A DNA stretch of 64,000 nt from Pseudopyrenochaeta lycopersici (taxonomy: Eukaryota > Ascomycota > Dothideomycetes > Pleosporales > Pseudopyrenochaetaceae): contig NHZP01000021.1 of NCBI GenBank assembly GCA_003313425.1, positions 1,012,670-1,076,669 of the forward strand, in the 5' to 3' direction. Position 1 is the stretch's first letter; every line of letters starts with the position of its first letter. Under the pieces are notes generated by a model. It saw nothing but the letters and a program-made list of their open reading frames with translations, had not been told where the DNA came from and did not search any database. Positions 1 through 10,177 of the stretch are shown piece after piece. The position numbers and the translations under genes were made by a program.

Positions 1-3000
1 CCTAAATATTAATTACAATTATTTCTTCCTAGCCTACGCCGTAAAACTATAGCTCTTAAAAAATAATCTCTTGTTAATTTAGATCTAAGCTTATCTCGTT
101 ATAAATAAACTGCGGCAGCTCACTATAATCCCCAGCCGTAATCTCTTTAAGTTTGCACATTACTTTATATAGCAAAGGGGCGTCCTTTAGCGTAGTAATA
201 AGGTATCTTCTTGTCTAGTTATTAAGCGTTATAGAATAGTACCTATAGTAATCTGTAATAGCGTTGTTAATTAAGCTAATTTTAACACTAGTATCTCTAA
301 GCTGCTTAAGCTTATAGTTATTACTGTACAGATAAGTCGCGACTAAGCTTCTATTTAGAATAAGGCTTATAATATTAGCGTAAGGAGACAAAAAAATTAT
401 TAGCGCTTTACCTTCTGCTGCTCACATTATTAATATCCGCGATATCTATGTCTAGCAATTTTTATAATAGAAACACCTAGAAGAGCTGCAGGACAATAAC
501 AAAAAGTTACGCAAAGCATGTTATAATGCTAATTGCCTGGGTAGGTTAGCCTATTAAGACACTATCTAGTAAGTTTACTAACTTACAGAAAGCTAGTCGT
601 CTATCCCTAGCAGAATCCTACCAGCTATAATACTTATTATTATTAAGAGGAAGATAAGCATAAAAGCTATAAGTCGTCCTTATCTATTCTTAGGTTTCAG
701 GAGAAGATAACTAGTAGTAATAGTTACGTTTAACTAGAAATAAAGGGCTCTGTAATAAATAGAAAACCTTCCCTTTATAATAAATTTATTCCCTAGTACG
801 AGTAGGAGTACTACACCTATAACATAAAATACAACAGCAGTAATTACGACAGTAACGAGGATAATATAGTAAGTATAGAGTGTTCTAGACAGCCTCTAGA
901 GCAGGATAGCCTACACACCTATTAACAACACTCTTTTCTAGTAAGCCAGGATACAAACCTAACTACAAAGGCTACTTAGCCAGGAGAACTTAAGTAGAAC
1001 CTAGAAGATTGCAGGTGCAGCTGTTTTTAGCTTAAAGCTATAGGCGATAGAACTAATAGAAGTAACAGCAAAGTAACAGAAGGGTATAAGTATGAACCAC
1101 TTAGGCTAGTCCTACTTTAAAGGCTACTTCTATAGATAGAACGTGTGCACTAGAAAAAGTAGGCTATTAAGCCTAATAGAGGAGAGGGCTAAGGAGACTA
1201 GAATATAGCCTATTATAGCTATAGATTAAAGAAGGAAGGACTAAAATGCAGGCAGGGCGCAGGGTGTAGGAAGCAGGATGCAGGAGGCGAGACGCATACG
1301 TGCAAGCACTGGTGAAGGACGAGAACGACAGAAAATAAGAAGAGACAACATGCCATAAATGCACCTCATCTAAAGCTTAGCTCTTCGAGATCTCTGCTTA
1401 GCATATAGACCTGTCTATTACTTTTTTTAAATATAATCTAGGCACTTACCTAGTTTGCATGTTAATAAGCTGCTAATGCTAGGGTTTACTATAGATTATC
1501 TAATAGGTAGAGCCCCTAGTATTCCAGCGAACGCTATGCAGACCCGCGCATTATGCGCTACTGGCACTACATTAGCTGCGCCGCCTGCACTTATTACACT
1601 GACTGCACCTGCTGCACCTGCTACGCCCGCTGCACCCGCTGCACCCGCTGCACCAGCTGCACTTGTCCACGTCCGTGCACCAGCCAAGTCACCCCGCTAT
1701 CCGTAACGATTTCCTTGCAAAACGCACTACGCACGGCGTGTTCGTCTAAGGCTGATTATAACCTAGCTCACACTATAACCCTAACTTATAATAGAGTCTT
1801 TAGGAGATAAAAAGGAAGTAAAAGCTTAGAAGGAGCTTAGCTTCTTAAACCTAGAATACGCGAAATAGCTGGTTAGTCTATCTATAATTAAGTTTGCGTC
1901 TACCTGCTTACTAGGCTGCAGGCGGTAACAAGGGGCGTTGCGATAAAATTAGTAGAGGGGAAAAGCCTAGAAGAGCTTTCCTAGTCGCATATAAACCTAT
2001 ATAAGCAAAATAAGGCTGTTAATAATATAAACTCGCAACTAGAAGACTAAGGCCTCGCGAAAGCTAACTTAGAAGCTGTTATAACACGCTTATAAAACGC
2101 TATAAAAGCTATAAAGAGAGGTATATTTAATATGTCTACATAATTCTGGGATTTACTAAGTGTAGTTAGTAAAGAAGCTGTCAGTAACGGCCGCCACGCC
2201 TGCTTCGACCCTAAGTACTGACCTCAAGAAAGGTAACGACTCTGACAATACACAACTATTTAACCTAATTAAAGATATATAACAGAAATATACGGAGCAA
2301 AGAAGGCTAAGCGAGCGAGCGCTGTAAGCTATTAAGGTGGAACAACTATTAGCAAGTCTCCGGCGGCATATACTAGTAATAATATAAGATCTTTACAGTC
2401 TAGAAGCCTTTTTACTATATTAAGCGTGCGAATTATTAATCTAGGAAGCCGTAATTATGCAGTACAGCTGTATAGCTAATACTGCTACCCTACAGGCAGT
2501 CTCACGCACAGATGTTTAAGGACTAAGGCGTTAAGTATTTATGCTACGTCCTCTAGCAGGGGTAGAAGCATATATAGAGCGGGTTAGCAGCCTCGTATAT
2601 AAGTTTTAACTTCATGCTTACATAGGGCAATTATAACTAATCTATGTATCGGCTTTCGCCCCTTTATAAATTCTACCGCAGTTTCTGTCACTACTTGTTA
2701 CTTTATTAGTCTAACTCCTTCTTAATATCTCTAAAACATCACTATATTATAAGATCGCGATGTTACCTCTCTAAAAGTACCTAAGAAATTTAATCAGCTT
2801 CTTAATAAACTACTTAGCTGCGTCTCTAATAATCCTTTACTATTAACAAACGCTAAACTAAGAACTGTGCTTTAATCTATGTCTAACCTCTTACCTAACC
2901 CTAAAATTTATTAACTACTAGAAGTTAACTATAAAGATTTCTTAGAAGAAGCGTTTAGTTTTAAAGTTAGGAAAGGCAGGAAACTAGTGCTAGTTCCTTA

Positions 3001-3838
3001 GGACAAATTTCCTCTGCTATTAACCTCTCCCACGAGCGTTATTTAACCCTAAGTATTTATAAACAACGCATTTAAGTTTATGTGTTATTTTAAAGACATA
3101 ATTATTAAGTTCTATATCCTTAAGAGTCTTGTTTAATAGCTAGATAAGAACATTTAAGTTAGAGATAATAAAGAAGAGGATAGTAAAAACGAAGGAAAAA
3201 ATTAATACTAGGCTAAAATGTATTAAATAGGTCAGTTATTAGCCGTAGTTTATTTAGCGTGCCTCTCCTTAAGCTTAAATAGACAGCGTCTTAAGCCTTA
3301 AAATTATTACGTAATTAACGCCCTGCTAACAGTAGTAGGGCAATATAAGGTTGACACGAAAAAGAACGATATTAGACGCCAGCTGTACGAAACGTTGTTA
3401 ATGCCACGACATCTACGCAGTCTCTTTCTACTAATCTAAATACATTACTATTATAAAGGTAAATGCCTTACTTTAAGTTTCCCTTATAGACAGACTTACA
3501 AGTTCTCCGCAGACACCCACGCTTTAATATTAAACCCTACGTATGCCCTCTCTAACGCGCTTACCTTACCGCCTAAATCCCTAACTCCTATCCTAGGCGC
3601 AGAGATTACATTCACGCCTGTTGTAATAGAACCTCGCGAAATATCCTTAGATATTATAAAAAACAACAAATAACTTATAAAGAAAGTATAAGAGGTCTAA
3701 AGTCCTTATACTATTTTAGAGATATATTATAGGCTAAAGAATGTGCAAAAGTTTAGCATTAAGTTTTAATCTTGTACCGTTAGTCTATAGACGGCTCACC
3801 ACGCGGACCAAATACTAAAGGACACAAAGAACTGTGTT
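1..3838. other. RIP-degraded unidentified repeat relic
   Basis: This AT-rich tract has stop codons in every frame over most of its length and is depleted in CA/TG, as expected after RIP. Two stretches still read as decayed protein if TAG/TAA are taken as former Gln: a minus-strand run at about 110-360 and plus-strand runs at about 1950-2150 and 2900-3838. I recognise no domain in them, and I see no terminal repeats. The right edge at about 3838 is defined because homology to the gypsy family of 39303-46024 begins there on the minus strand. It is probably one or more old transposable elements, but the class is unknown. Confidence 0.45.
1601..1664. repeat. GCTGCACCC-type minisatellite
   Basis: This short tandem array has a 9-base period, with units such as GCTGCACCC and CTGCACCTG and about seven degenerate copies. 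It keeps CA dinucleotides while its surroundings have lost them. Several frames on both strands are open across it, giving low-complexity Ala/Pro or Cys/Thr peptides, so the open frames are a composition artefact rather than evidence for a gene. Confidence 0.7.
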
Positions 3839-4623
3839 ACTATTTAAGCTGCTCTTAAGATAGTTAATCTTCTAAACGTAGCTTACGTTGTCTAACTTAG
3901 CTTTAAGGAGCTTAAAGTTAAACGCTTATATATAAGGGTTAAATTCTATTCTTTCTTACTTAGTTATACAGAGGTATTTAAGGGCTTTCTCTCTTACTAT
4001 AGGGTCCTTAAAGAAGTTATTAAGGTAGGACTATAGCTTAAGGAGGGATAGCGTTACTAGCCTATTTATAAGGTTTATTATATATAGGCTAAGGGCGTTA
4101 AACGCTTAGCCTGTTGTATAAGTAATAATGTAATTTACTCTACTGTTATTGTCTAGGTAGGCTGCACAGTCTCTATACAGCTTTACTTAGACCTTTATTT
4201 TCTATTAAAGATATTACTTATATAAGCTTTTCTTAAAGACTTCTATATTTAGTAGTCTTAGTTTCCTAATCTCTTATACAGGAGAGTCTTACTATTCTAT
4301 TAAAAAGGGGGTAGAGACCGTGCGTACTGTCTGTGCACTGCTTAATTTAGCGACTAAGTTCTTTAGCTCCTAAACTTGGTTCTGTAATAACTCGTACGGC
4401 TAGCTCTACTGTTAACTAGCTAACTCGTTAAGGCTGTCTTATAAGGAGTTGACTGTTGCTAATAGATCTTCTACTAAGGGTTGGTTATTGCGTGGTTGTC
4501 GGGGGTTCGTGCTGATGCAGCTGGTGTTGCTGCTGTCCTAAGGCTCCTGTCATCTGTATCTGGTGCTCTTGTTGTTGTAGCTCGTACGCTTGTTGGTTTA
4601 AGGGCCCTTGGTGTCTGTCTATT

Positions 4624-4644
4624 ATATATATATATATATATATT
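4624..4644. repeat. (TA)n microsatellite
   Basis: A run of about ten TA dinucleotides lies just inside the truncated gypsy copy. The sister copies at 17330 and 39575 have a short A-rich run here instead, so the expansion is specific to this copy. Confidence 0.8.
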
Positions 4645-4670
4645 TTTTAGGTTGTTGATCTTTCTCCTTA

Positions 4671-4920
4671 TGTTATGGGCGAAGAGGCCTAGCTAACGAG
4701 TGTGCATTTGTCCTATACTACAGAAGGAGAAAGATAGAGAAGAGGTTACAGGTATCCTTAGAGGATATGTATATATGTTTGTACGAGTGAAGAGGAACGT
4801 GCTCCTCTAGCTACTAACTTGTACGAGCTGATAAGAAAAGGGGGCAGAGGAGATTAAGGAGTTCTTTCCCCGTGCGATAGTAGCGAAGCCTCTCCTGCTT
4901 AAAGGGCGCAGCCCATTACA
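4671..4920 (-). repeat. LTR of gypsy-B family (250 bp)
   Basis: This 250-bp sequence is the reverse complement of the LTRs at 17058-17307, 39303-39552 and 45775-46024. It has TG...CA ends (TGTAAT... and ...CATAACA in element orientation) and an internal TATATA run suited to a pol II promoter. It is the 5' LTR of the truncated copy to its left. Confidence 0.85.
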
Positions 4921-5520
4921 CCCTGTAGTTAACGCAGCATATTTATAGTGTCTTTAACTATTACTTGCAAGGAGGATATCTGCGGGTAGTAAGATGTAAT
5001 ATCTACCTAGTTAGTGTCTGTTCTTTATTATTATTAAGGTTTCTACTATTTACGATAGTTTTAGCGCGCGGCGCGCGACTATAGAGGCGCTGTTAGAGTG
5101 TGTTATAGTTTACGCGATATATAAATAACGCCTTATATGTGCTTAAGATTTAATTGTTTCTTAACGCGTTAATAGCATATAAAATCTATTCTTCTTATTC
5201 TAAAGCTATAGTCTTTAAATTTTAAAGTATAGTGCTGGTTAGGATTGCGAAATGTAGACTGCTGGTGGGGTGCTAAGAAAGATCCTACGGTTCGCTTGTG
5301 TTAACGGTTCGCTTGTAAGTACGTTATATTTACTTTGTACGCTAATTAGGCCTAGTTAATATTTTATTATAGATTAACTTAAAATATGTATTAGAAGAGG
5401 ACAGTCTCTAAGCTATGTAGATCTTATCTAAAATAGAGTGAAATCTAGGGGAGTGTGTTGTAGGCTAAGGTGTTATCTTAGGGAGCCTAAGGAAGAAACT
5501 GCATTAGTAATCTTGCTATA
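4921..5520. other. AT-rich tract, nothing recognised
   Basis: This stretch lies between the gypsy LTR and the pogo relic. It is RIP-like, has no open frame of note, and shows one short GCGCGC-rich spot near 5067-5079. No gene, RNA or repeat boundary could be supported here. Confidence 0.5.
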
Positions 5521-5522
5521 TA

Positions 5523-5566
5523 ACGTGTTCAACCACTCGCTCGGCAACACCAGTCGCTCGGCCACC
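5523..5566 (+). repeat. Left TIR of pogo relic
   Basis: The 44-bp left terminal inverted repeat is identical to the reverse complement of 7322-7365. It contains two CGCTCGG submotifs, a possible transposase-binding repeat by analogy with other pogo/Tc1 ends. Confidence 0.9.
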
Positions 5567-5604
5567 CCACTAATACCAACGCGCTTGGCGTCAAAACAAC
5601 CACC

Positions 5605-7240
5605 ATGACAAGGCAACGACAGCCTCCTATAGCTTAAAAGGAGGGCCGTGTCGTTCTTACGTCTTAGGCAATTAATTTAAAACAAATTATAAGCGTGCGG
5701 AGGGCCGCGAAGCTGTTTAGTATTCCTTGATTAACGCTGCAGGACAGAATTAAAGGCCGCCTGCCTCTACTAACGATTAACGCACGTAAACGTAAGCTAT
5801 CGCCTACTAAGGAACAGAGCCTCGTTTAATAGATACTAGAGCTTAATTAATGAGGCTTTCCGCCTTATATTATTGACGTACGTTAGATAGGAGACGCCCT
5901 TCTTGCTGCACGAGGCTAGCAGCCTCCTCTACCTCCTCTTAGCAAGAACTAGGTCTCTTGTTTTATTAAGGCTTAGTTAGAGCTTTAGATAAAGTAGAAC
6001 TGTAAATTCTACTTACAGCGCGCAAAATGTGAGGATCCTATAAAGATAAACGCCTAGTATAGTCTTATAAGGGACATAATTCAGACGTATAAGATAGTTG
6101 CTAAGGACACCTATAACTTTAATAAGACTAGGTTTATAATAGGTATCGCCTTAACGTTAAAGGTAGTTACTAGCTCTAATACTATCGGACGAGTAACTAT
6201 TGTTTAGCCTAGTAATCGTGACTGGATAATAATAATTAAGTGTGTGAGCGCTGTAGGCTTTATACTGCCTCCCTTTATTATCCTTAAGGGCAAAGTCTAC
6301 TAGGCGTCGTAGTATAGTCTTAAGCTACAGCTGCCTAGCGACTAGAGCATTAGTATAAGTAATAACAGATAGACAACTAATAACCTTAGCCTTAACTAGT
6401 TAAAGTATTTTAACCTGCATACAGCCTTACGTACTATAGGAGGCTATCGCCTTCTAATACTAGATAGCTACAGTAGCTACGCGACGCCTGCGTTTAATAC
6501 TTACTGCGCAGAGAGGAATATAATTACCCTCTGCATGCCTCTTCACACGTCTTATAAGCTACAGCCTCTTAATGTTAGTTACTTCTTACCCCTTAAGACA
6601 GCGTACGGACACGTAATAGATAGGCTTGCGCGCTAACAGGTATAGTTTATTAATAAGGACGAATTTCTCTATATATATCTACGTATACGTTTAACTATTT
6701 TCTTAACCTTAAACATCTTTATAGGCTTTCAGGCGATAGGCTTAGTCCTGTTCTGTCCTGAACGTGTCCTATCAACGCTGACAGTTGTCCGTACACTGTC
6801 TCCTCCACAGACAGCAGCTACGGCTAAGGCTGTTTGGACAACAGAAACGCCTCACACTACTAATTAACTTAATTAACAGGCTCGCCTCGTACATAAGCTC
6901 CTTTAACGTTAATTACAGAGCCCCTTAAGCAAGGCTCTCGCGCAGCTTATTAAAGGCTGTTAGCTAGCTATAAACTCAGCTATAATCTTAGCAGAGGAAA
7001 ATAGTAAACTTTGTGCCCTAAATATGCGTTTATAATGTAGGAAGGATAAACAGCGATAATATATTACAGCTAGAGGTGCCTTACGGGTTAAGGTAGGTCA
7101 CGCGTTAGCTGTAGCTACTAAAATAGCGTTAAACTTAAGGGTGGAGGAGGAGGCTTCTCAGCCTCGGCAACGAGCACTACTAACCTGCACTAAATGCGGA
7201 ACTCAAGGTTATAATCAGACTTCGTGTAAACAAAGATAGA
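5605..7240 (+). pseudogene. pogo transposase relic
   Basis: Read through its stops, the frame starting at ATG 5605 shows a psq-type helix-turn-helix region (residues such as LFSIP...TLQDRIKGRLP), followed by EQSLV and GFPPYIID, the typical start of the CENP-B-like DNA-binding region of Fot1/pogo transposases. Near the end (about 7182-7240) there is a zinc-knuckle-like segment, CTKCGTQGYNQTSC, as in some fungal pogo proteins. More than a dozen stops, mostly at former Gln/Arg/Trp codons, fit RIP. The protein is dead; mobility could only be supplied in trans. Confidence 0.8.
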
Positions 7241-7321
7241 GAGCAATACTACTATATTTACTAGTAAACTTACCGCGTGGTTGTCGCATTATCATGCGTT
7301 AAGATCCTCCTGTTTTGATGA

Positions 7322-7365
7322 GGTGGCCGAGCGACTGGTGTTGCCGAGCGAGTGGTTGAACACGT
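7322..7365 (-). repeat. Right TIR of pogo relic
   Basis: This is the perfect reverse complement of the left TIR at 5523-5566, followed by the TA target duplication at 7366-7367. Confidence 0.9.
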
Positions 7366-7396
7366 TAATATAAGACGTACGGGGTCAGGTTCACTA

Positions 7397-7440
7397 CCGA
7401 GGTTCCCCCCGTGACGCACCACCCCGCGTAACGCACCATC
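7397..7440 (+). repeat. Left TIR of pogo element
   Basis: The 44-bp terminal inverted repeat is identical in reverse complement to 9477-9520. Its inner half contains two ACGCACCA repeats. Confidence 0.95.
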
Positions 7441-7464
7441 CGAGCATGCAACACCAACTTTTTA

Positions 7465-9177
7465 ATGCCACGTAACTCAACCAATATGGGGAAAATTGAG
7501 GATGCGCTTGCAGAAATCAACTCCTTGGGGCCTGGGGATAATATTCCTTATAGGGAAATAGCTAGAAAGCATGGTGTTGTGCACACAACGCTGATAAGGC
7601 GCAGCCAAGGCACATCCACCTCGCGCGAGGTCAAAGCTCAAAACCAACAAAATCTCCATCCACACCAGGAAAAGGAGCTCATCCTGTACATCATCCAGCT
7701 CACTAAGCGAGGCCTACCACCTACCAGGGCTTTGATTCGAAACTTTGCATCTCAAATAGCTAAAAAGGACATTGGAAAGCACTGGGTTGATCGCTTTGTT
7801 AAGCGGTATAACGTCCATCTTATCTCTCAATATGCCGTTGGTATAGATAACAACCGCCACAAGGCTGATTCCTTAGCAAAGTATAGCCTCTATTTTAAGC
7901 TTTTGGATGATAAGATTAAGCAATATAAGATAGAAGCTCAGCATACGTATAATATGGACGAAAAGGGGTTCCTTTTAGGAGTAATAGGCAGGTCAAAGAG
8001 GATATTCAGTAAGACCTTATATGAGCAGGGCAACTATAGATCCTTCATCCAGGGTGGTAACAGAGAGTGGATTACCTTGATAGCCTGCATCTGCGCGGAT
8101 GGATCATCCCTAGAGCCTGCTCTGATATTTCAGTCAGCCTCATCCTCAATCCAGGACAGCTGGCTGCAAGAGTTTGATCCTGAGGATGATCAAGCTCGCT
8201 TTACCTCATCTCCCTCAGGATGGACAAACAACGATATAGGCCTAGCATGGCTAAAACAGGTGTTTGATCGCAACACCAAGGCAAAAGCTCAATCCTACTA
8301 TCGATTACTCATCCTTGATGGCCATGGATCTCATGTTTCTATGGATTTTATTGACTATTGCGACCAAAACAAGATCCTCCTAGCTATCTATCCTCCTCAC
8401 TCAACCCATAGCTTACAGCCACTTGACGTGGGCATGTTCAAGCCTCTCTCATCAGCGTACTCACAGGAGATCTCACAGTTCATGGAGAGAAGCCAGGGGC
8501 TAGTTTCTATTAGCAAAAGAGACTTCTATCCTTTCTTCAAAGCAGCCTGGGCAGCCTCATTTAAAAAGGAGACTATCCTTAAGGCCTTTGAGGCAACTGG
8601 CCTATCGCCCTTCAATCCTGAGGTTATCCTCAAAAGATTCAAAGCTAAGCTAGCTATCCAGGCAACTATGAGCGATAGTGAGTCCTCAGAGCTGAGTGCT
8701 GAGAATTGGAGGGAGCTAGAGGCGCTAGTACGCCGCGTTGTCAAAAATCGCGAGGATAAAGGGGCTAGAAAACTCAGCAGGATCTTTCACCACATCTGCA
8801 CCAAAAAGTCTATCCTTGAGCACGAAGTAGCAGCTATAAGAGACGCCCTCATCCATGAGAGAAAGCGCAGGAAACAGAGCAAGGTCCTCCCACTGCAGCA
8901 GGATGAGAACTATCATGGTGGTGCAGTATTCTGGTCACCCAGGAAAGTAAAAGAGGCACGTGATCGCCAGGAGGCTAGAGCTCGCCAGGAGGAGGAGCAG
9001 CAACGTCAAAAGCTTGAAGCAGCTAGGCATCGTGAGGAGAGAAGGAAGGCCAAGGCTGAGTTGGTTCAATCAAGGCGAGTGGCTAGGGCTGAGGCCGGAT
9101 TGTTGAGGCAGAAGGAAAAGGCAGAGCAAGCAGCTGATCGGGCCGCCAGACAGGCTGCTCGCAAGGCTGCAAAATGA
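7465..9177 (+). CDS. Fot1/pogo DDE transposase
   Basis: The 570-residue cut-and-paste transposase has, in order, a psq-type helix-turn-helix (about residues 8-50, DALAEINSL...IPYREIARKHGV), a CENP-B-type DNA-binding domain (about 55-120), and the DDE_1 catalytic domain. The acidic residues are visible as D165 in NMDEKG, D285 in ILDGHGSH and D321 in QPLDVG, giving the DD35D spacing. The C-terminus (about 490-570) is a highly charged Arg/Glu/Ala-rich coiled-coil-like tail. The ATG lies 24 bp inside the left TIR. The TGA at 9175 is probably premature: the same frame continues to TAG at 9322 and then encodes SRGGRKIKLPIKYQ before TAG at 9367, resembling the usual C-terminal end of fungal pogo proteins. 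Catalytic residues are intact, so activity is plausible. Confidence 0.93.
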   Translation: MPRNSTNMGKIEDALAEINSLGPGDNIPYREIARKHGVVHTTLIRRSQGTSTSREVKAQNQQNLHPHQEKELILYIIQLTKRGLPPTRALIRNFASQIAKKDIGKHWVDRFVKRYNVHLISQYAVGIDNNRHKADSLAKYSLYFKLLDDKIKQYKIEAQHTYNMDEKGFLLGVIGRSKRIFSKTLYEQGNYRSFIQGGNREWITLIACICADGSSLEPALIFQSASSSIQDSWLQEFDPEDDQARFTSSPSGWTNNDIGLAWLKQVFDRNTKAKAQSYYRLLILDGHGSHVSMDFIDYCDQNKILLAIYPPHSTHSLQPLDVGMFKPLSSAYSQEISQFMERSQGLVSISKRDFYPFFKAAWAASFKKETILKAFEATGLSPFNPEVILKRFKAKLAIQATMSDSESSELSAENWRELEALVRRVVKNREDKGARKLSRIFHHICTKKSILEHEVAAIRDALIHERKRRKQSKVLPLQQDENYHGGAVFWSPRKVKEARDRQEARARQEEEQQRQKLEAARHREERRKAKAELVQSRRVARAEAGLLRQKEKAEQAADRAARQAARKAAK

Positions 9178-9369
9178 CTCAAACAAGCTCTCAAATTGTC
9201 CCAAAAAGGAAATAAGAGCAGCCTTAAAACTTCTGTAAAGGCTGTTACTAGAAAAAGGCAGGTTGCGAGGCCTGGTAGTGGTGAGGAGGTTGCAGGTGCT
9301 CTATCAGGCCTACCGCCTGTTTAGTCACGTGGCGGCCGCAAAATCAAACTTCCAATTAAATACCAGTAG
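9178..9369 (+). pseudogene. Out-of-gene C-terminal tail of the pogo transposase
   Basis: The transposase frame continues without a frameshift after TGA 9175-9177 for 48 sense codons (LKQALKLSQKG...), meets TAG at 9322-9324, then continues to TAG 9367-9369. The basic, Lys/Arg-rich composition and the final RGGRKIKLP-like motif resemble the tails of full-length fungal pogo proteins, as far as I recall that family. Both internal stops are one C-to-T change away from sense (CGA to TGA, CAG to TAG); the second is in the CpA context favoured by RIP. Confidence 0.6.
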
Positions 9370-9476
9370 CTATAGATAGTTTGAGGCCTTATAAATCGCT
9401 CCACCAAAAAAAACTGCGAAAATAGCTATAGTGTGAGGCTTAATAGCCTCAATTTAGTTCTGAGTTTTGGTGTTCA

Positions 9477-9520
9477 GATGGTGCGTTACGCGGGGTGGTG
9501 CGTCACGGGGGGAACCTCGG
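9477..9520 (-). repeat. Right TIR of pogo element
   Basis: This is the perfect reverse complement of 7397-7440, followed by TA at 9521-9522. Confidence 0.95.
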
Positions 9521-9631
9521 TAGACTAAGACACAACACACACACAATACAACTGTTCTGCTCATCATGAATTCTTCCTGATGCATCATTATCAGCACAAC
9601 CATGTGCGACAACTGAAGTGCGGGGTATTTT

Positions 9632-10177
9632 ATGCATAGTAACCAGCCAATGGGCATTCTGCGAACATTAGAACACCGCATCGCTAATGGCTTTGGCTCG
9701 GACCCTAACACACTAAGACTATCTGGCCGTCTCACTCTACTTTTAATACTCTACCTTTTTACCACCCCTCTCACTGTGCTTCTGTGGCTGATTTTCCACC
9801 CCGAAGGCACGTTCGAGGACAAGGCCTCCAAGCAGGCCTTCTCCAAAGACCTTGTGACATTGTATACGGGAATCGGCCTTCCCGCTTTCCACGTGGGCAT
9901 CCATTTCATCAAAGTGCCTACCGAAAATACATTTGTCGGCGCTGAGCAAAAGACCGAGAGACCATTTATTCGCATAGTTGGCGAGCATATTGCCGTCAAC
10001 TTACCCAGCGCCCTCTCACCATGGCCAGCTGATATATCGCCACTTGCTCGCGTGGTTCGAGTAGGGTTGCGGCCACCTTTACACCGGCGAGTATCCAGTG
10101 ACCAAGCCTGTATCACCATCCGCTGTTCCCCGTTTGATAGTTGCTTCATGAACCTCTCGACAGGTATCCTACTCTAG
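9632..10177 (+). CDS. Hypothetical protein, possibly truncated membrane protein
   Basis: The open frame of 181 codons has ordinary codon use. The product would have one clear hydrophobic segment (about residues 32-53, LTLLLILYLFTTPLTVLLWL) near the N-terminus and a soluble remainder. I do not recognise the family. The last 40 or so residues look unlike the rest (Arg/Ser-rich), and the frame runs into the 3' end of the permease fragment on the other strand, overlapping its last 4 bases. This suggests the original gene was cut by rearrangement or that an intron is missed. Two antisense frames overlap it, so it may also be spurious. Confidence 0.35.
   Translation: MHSNQPMGILRTLEHRIANGFGSDPNTLRLSGRLTLLLILYLFTTPLTVLLWLIFHPEGTFEDKASKQAFSKDLVTLYTGIGLPAFHVGIHFIKVPTENTFVGAEQKTERPFIRIVGEHIAVNLPSALSPWPADISPLARVVRVGLRPPLHRRVSSDQACITIRCSPFDSCFMNLSTGILL

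Larger units (their letters stand above)
3839..4920 (-). mobile_element. Truncated Ty3/gypsy copy (gypsy-B family)
   Basis: Read on the minus strand, the LTR at 4671-4920 is followed by gag-region sequence that matches the start of the elements at 17058 and 39303. This includes the shared segment with TAACCTAAAAAA, the Ala/Thr-rich gag stretch and the lysine-rich run. Homology stops near 3838, so only about 830 bp of internal sequence remains. Protease, reverse transcriptase and integrase are absent. It contains many RIP stops and cannot be functional. Confidence 0.8.
5523..7365 (+). mobile_element. Dead Fot1/pogo-type DNA transposon with perfect TIRs
   Basis: The element is 1843 bp long, bounded by perfect 44-bp terminal inverted repeats (5523-5566 and 7322-7365) that start ACGTGTTCAACC, and flanked by TA on both sides (5521-5522, 7366-7367). 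TA flanks are the target duplication of Tc1/mariner/pogo elements. The interior holds a plus-strand transposase relic full of TAG/TAA and is strongly CA/TG-depleted, whereas the TIRs keep their CA dinucleotides. It differs in TIR sequence from the neighbouring element at 7397, so it belongs to a separate pogo family. Confidence 0.9.
7397..9520 (+). mobile_element. Near-intact Fot1/pogo DNA transposon
   Basis: The element is 2124 bp long, with perfect 44-bp TIRs (7397-7440 and 9477-9520, outer end CCGAGGTT) and a TA duplication at 7395-7396 and 9521-9522. It carries one transposase gene. Base composition and CA/TG content are ordinary, unlike the RIP-eroded element ending only 27 bp to the left (spacer 7368-7394), so it arrived later or escaped RIP. 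The perfect TIRs argue for recent activity. Confidence 0.95.

Noticed and set aside
1173..1810. Open frames rich in Ala, Pro, Cys or Ser on both strands
   Set aside because: They arise from the 9-base minisatellite and lack any gene-like context.
4481..4696. 71-codon plus-strand open frame and its counterpart at 39573-39776 on the minus strand
   Set aside because: Both are antisense to the Ala/Thr-rich gag start of the gypsy-B family; low-complexity composition keeps them open.
9743..10149. Two minus-strand frames opposite the hypothetical ORF at 9632
   Set aside because: No recognisable domain; the plus frame has a clear hydrophobic segment and a better start, though certainty is low.
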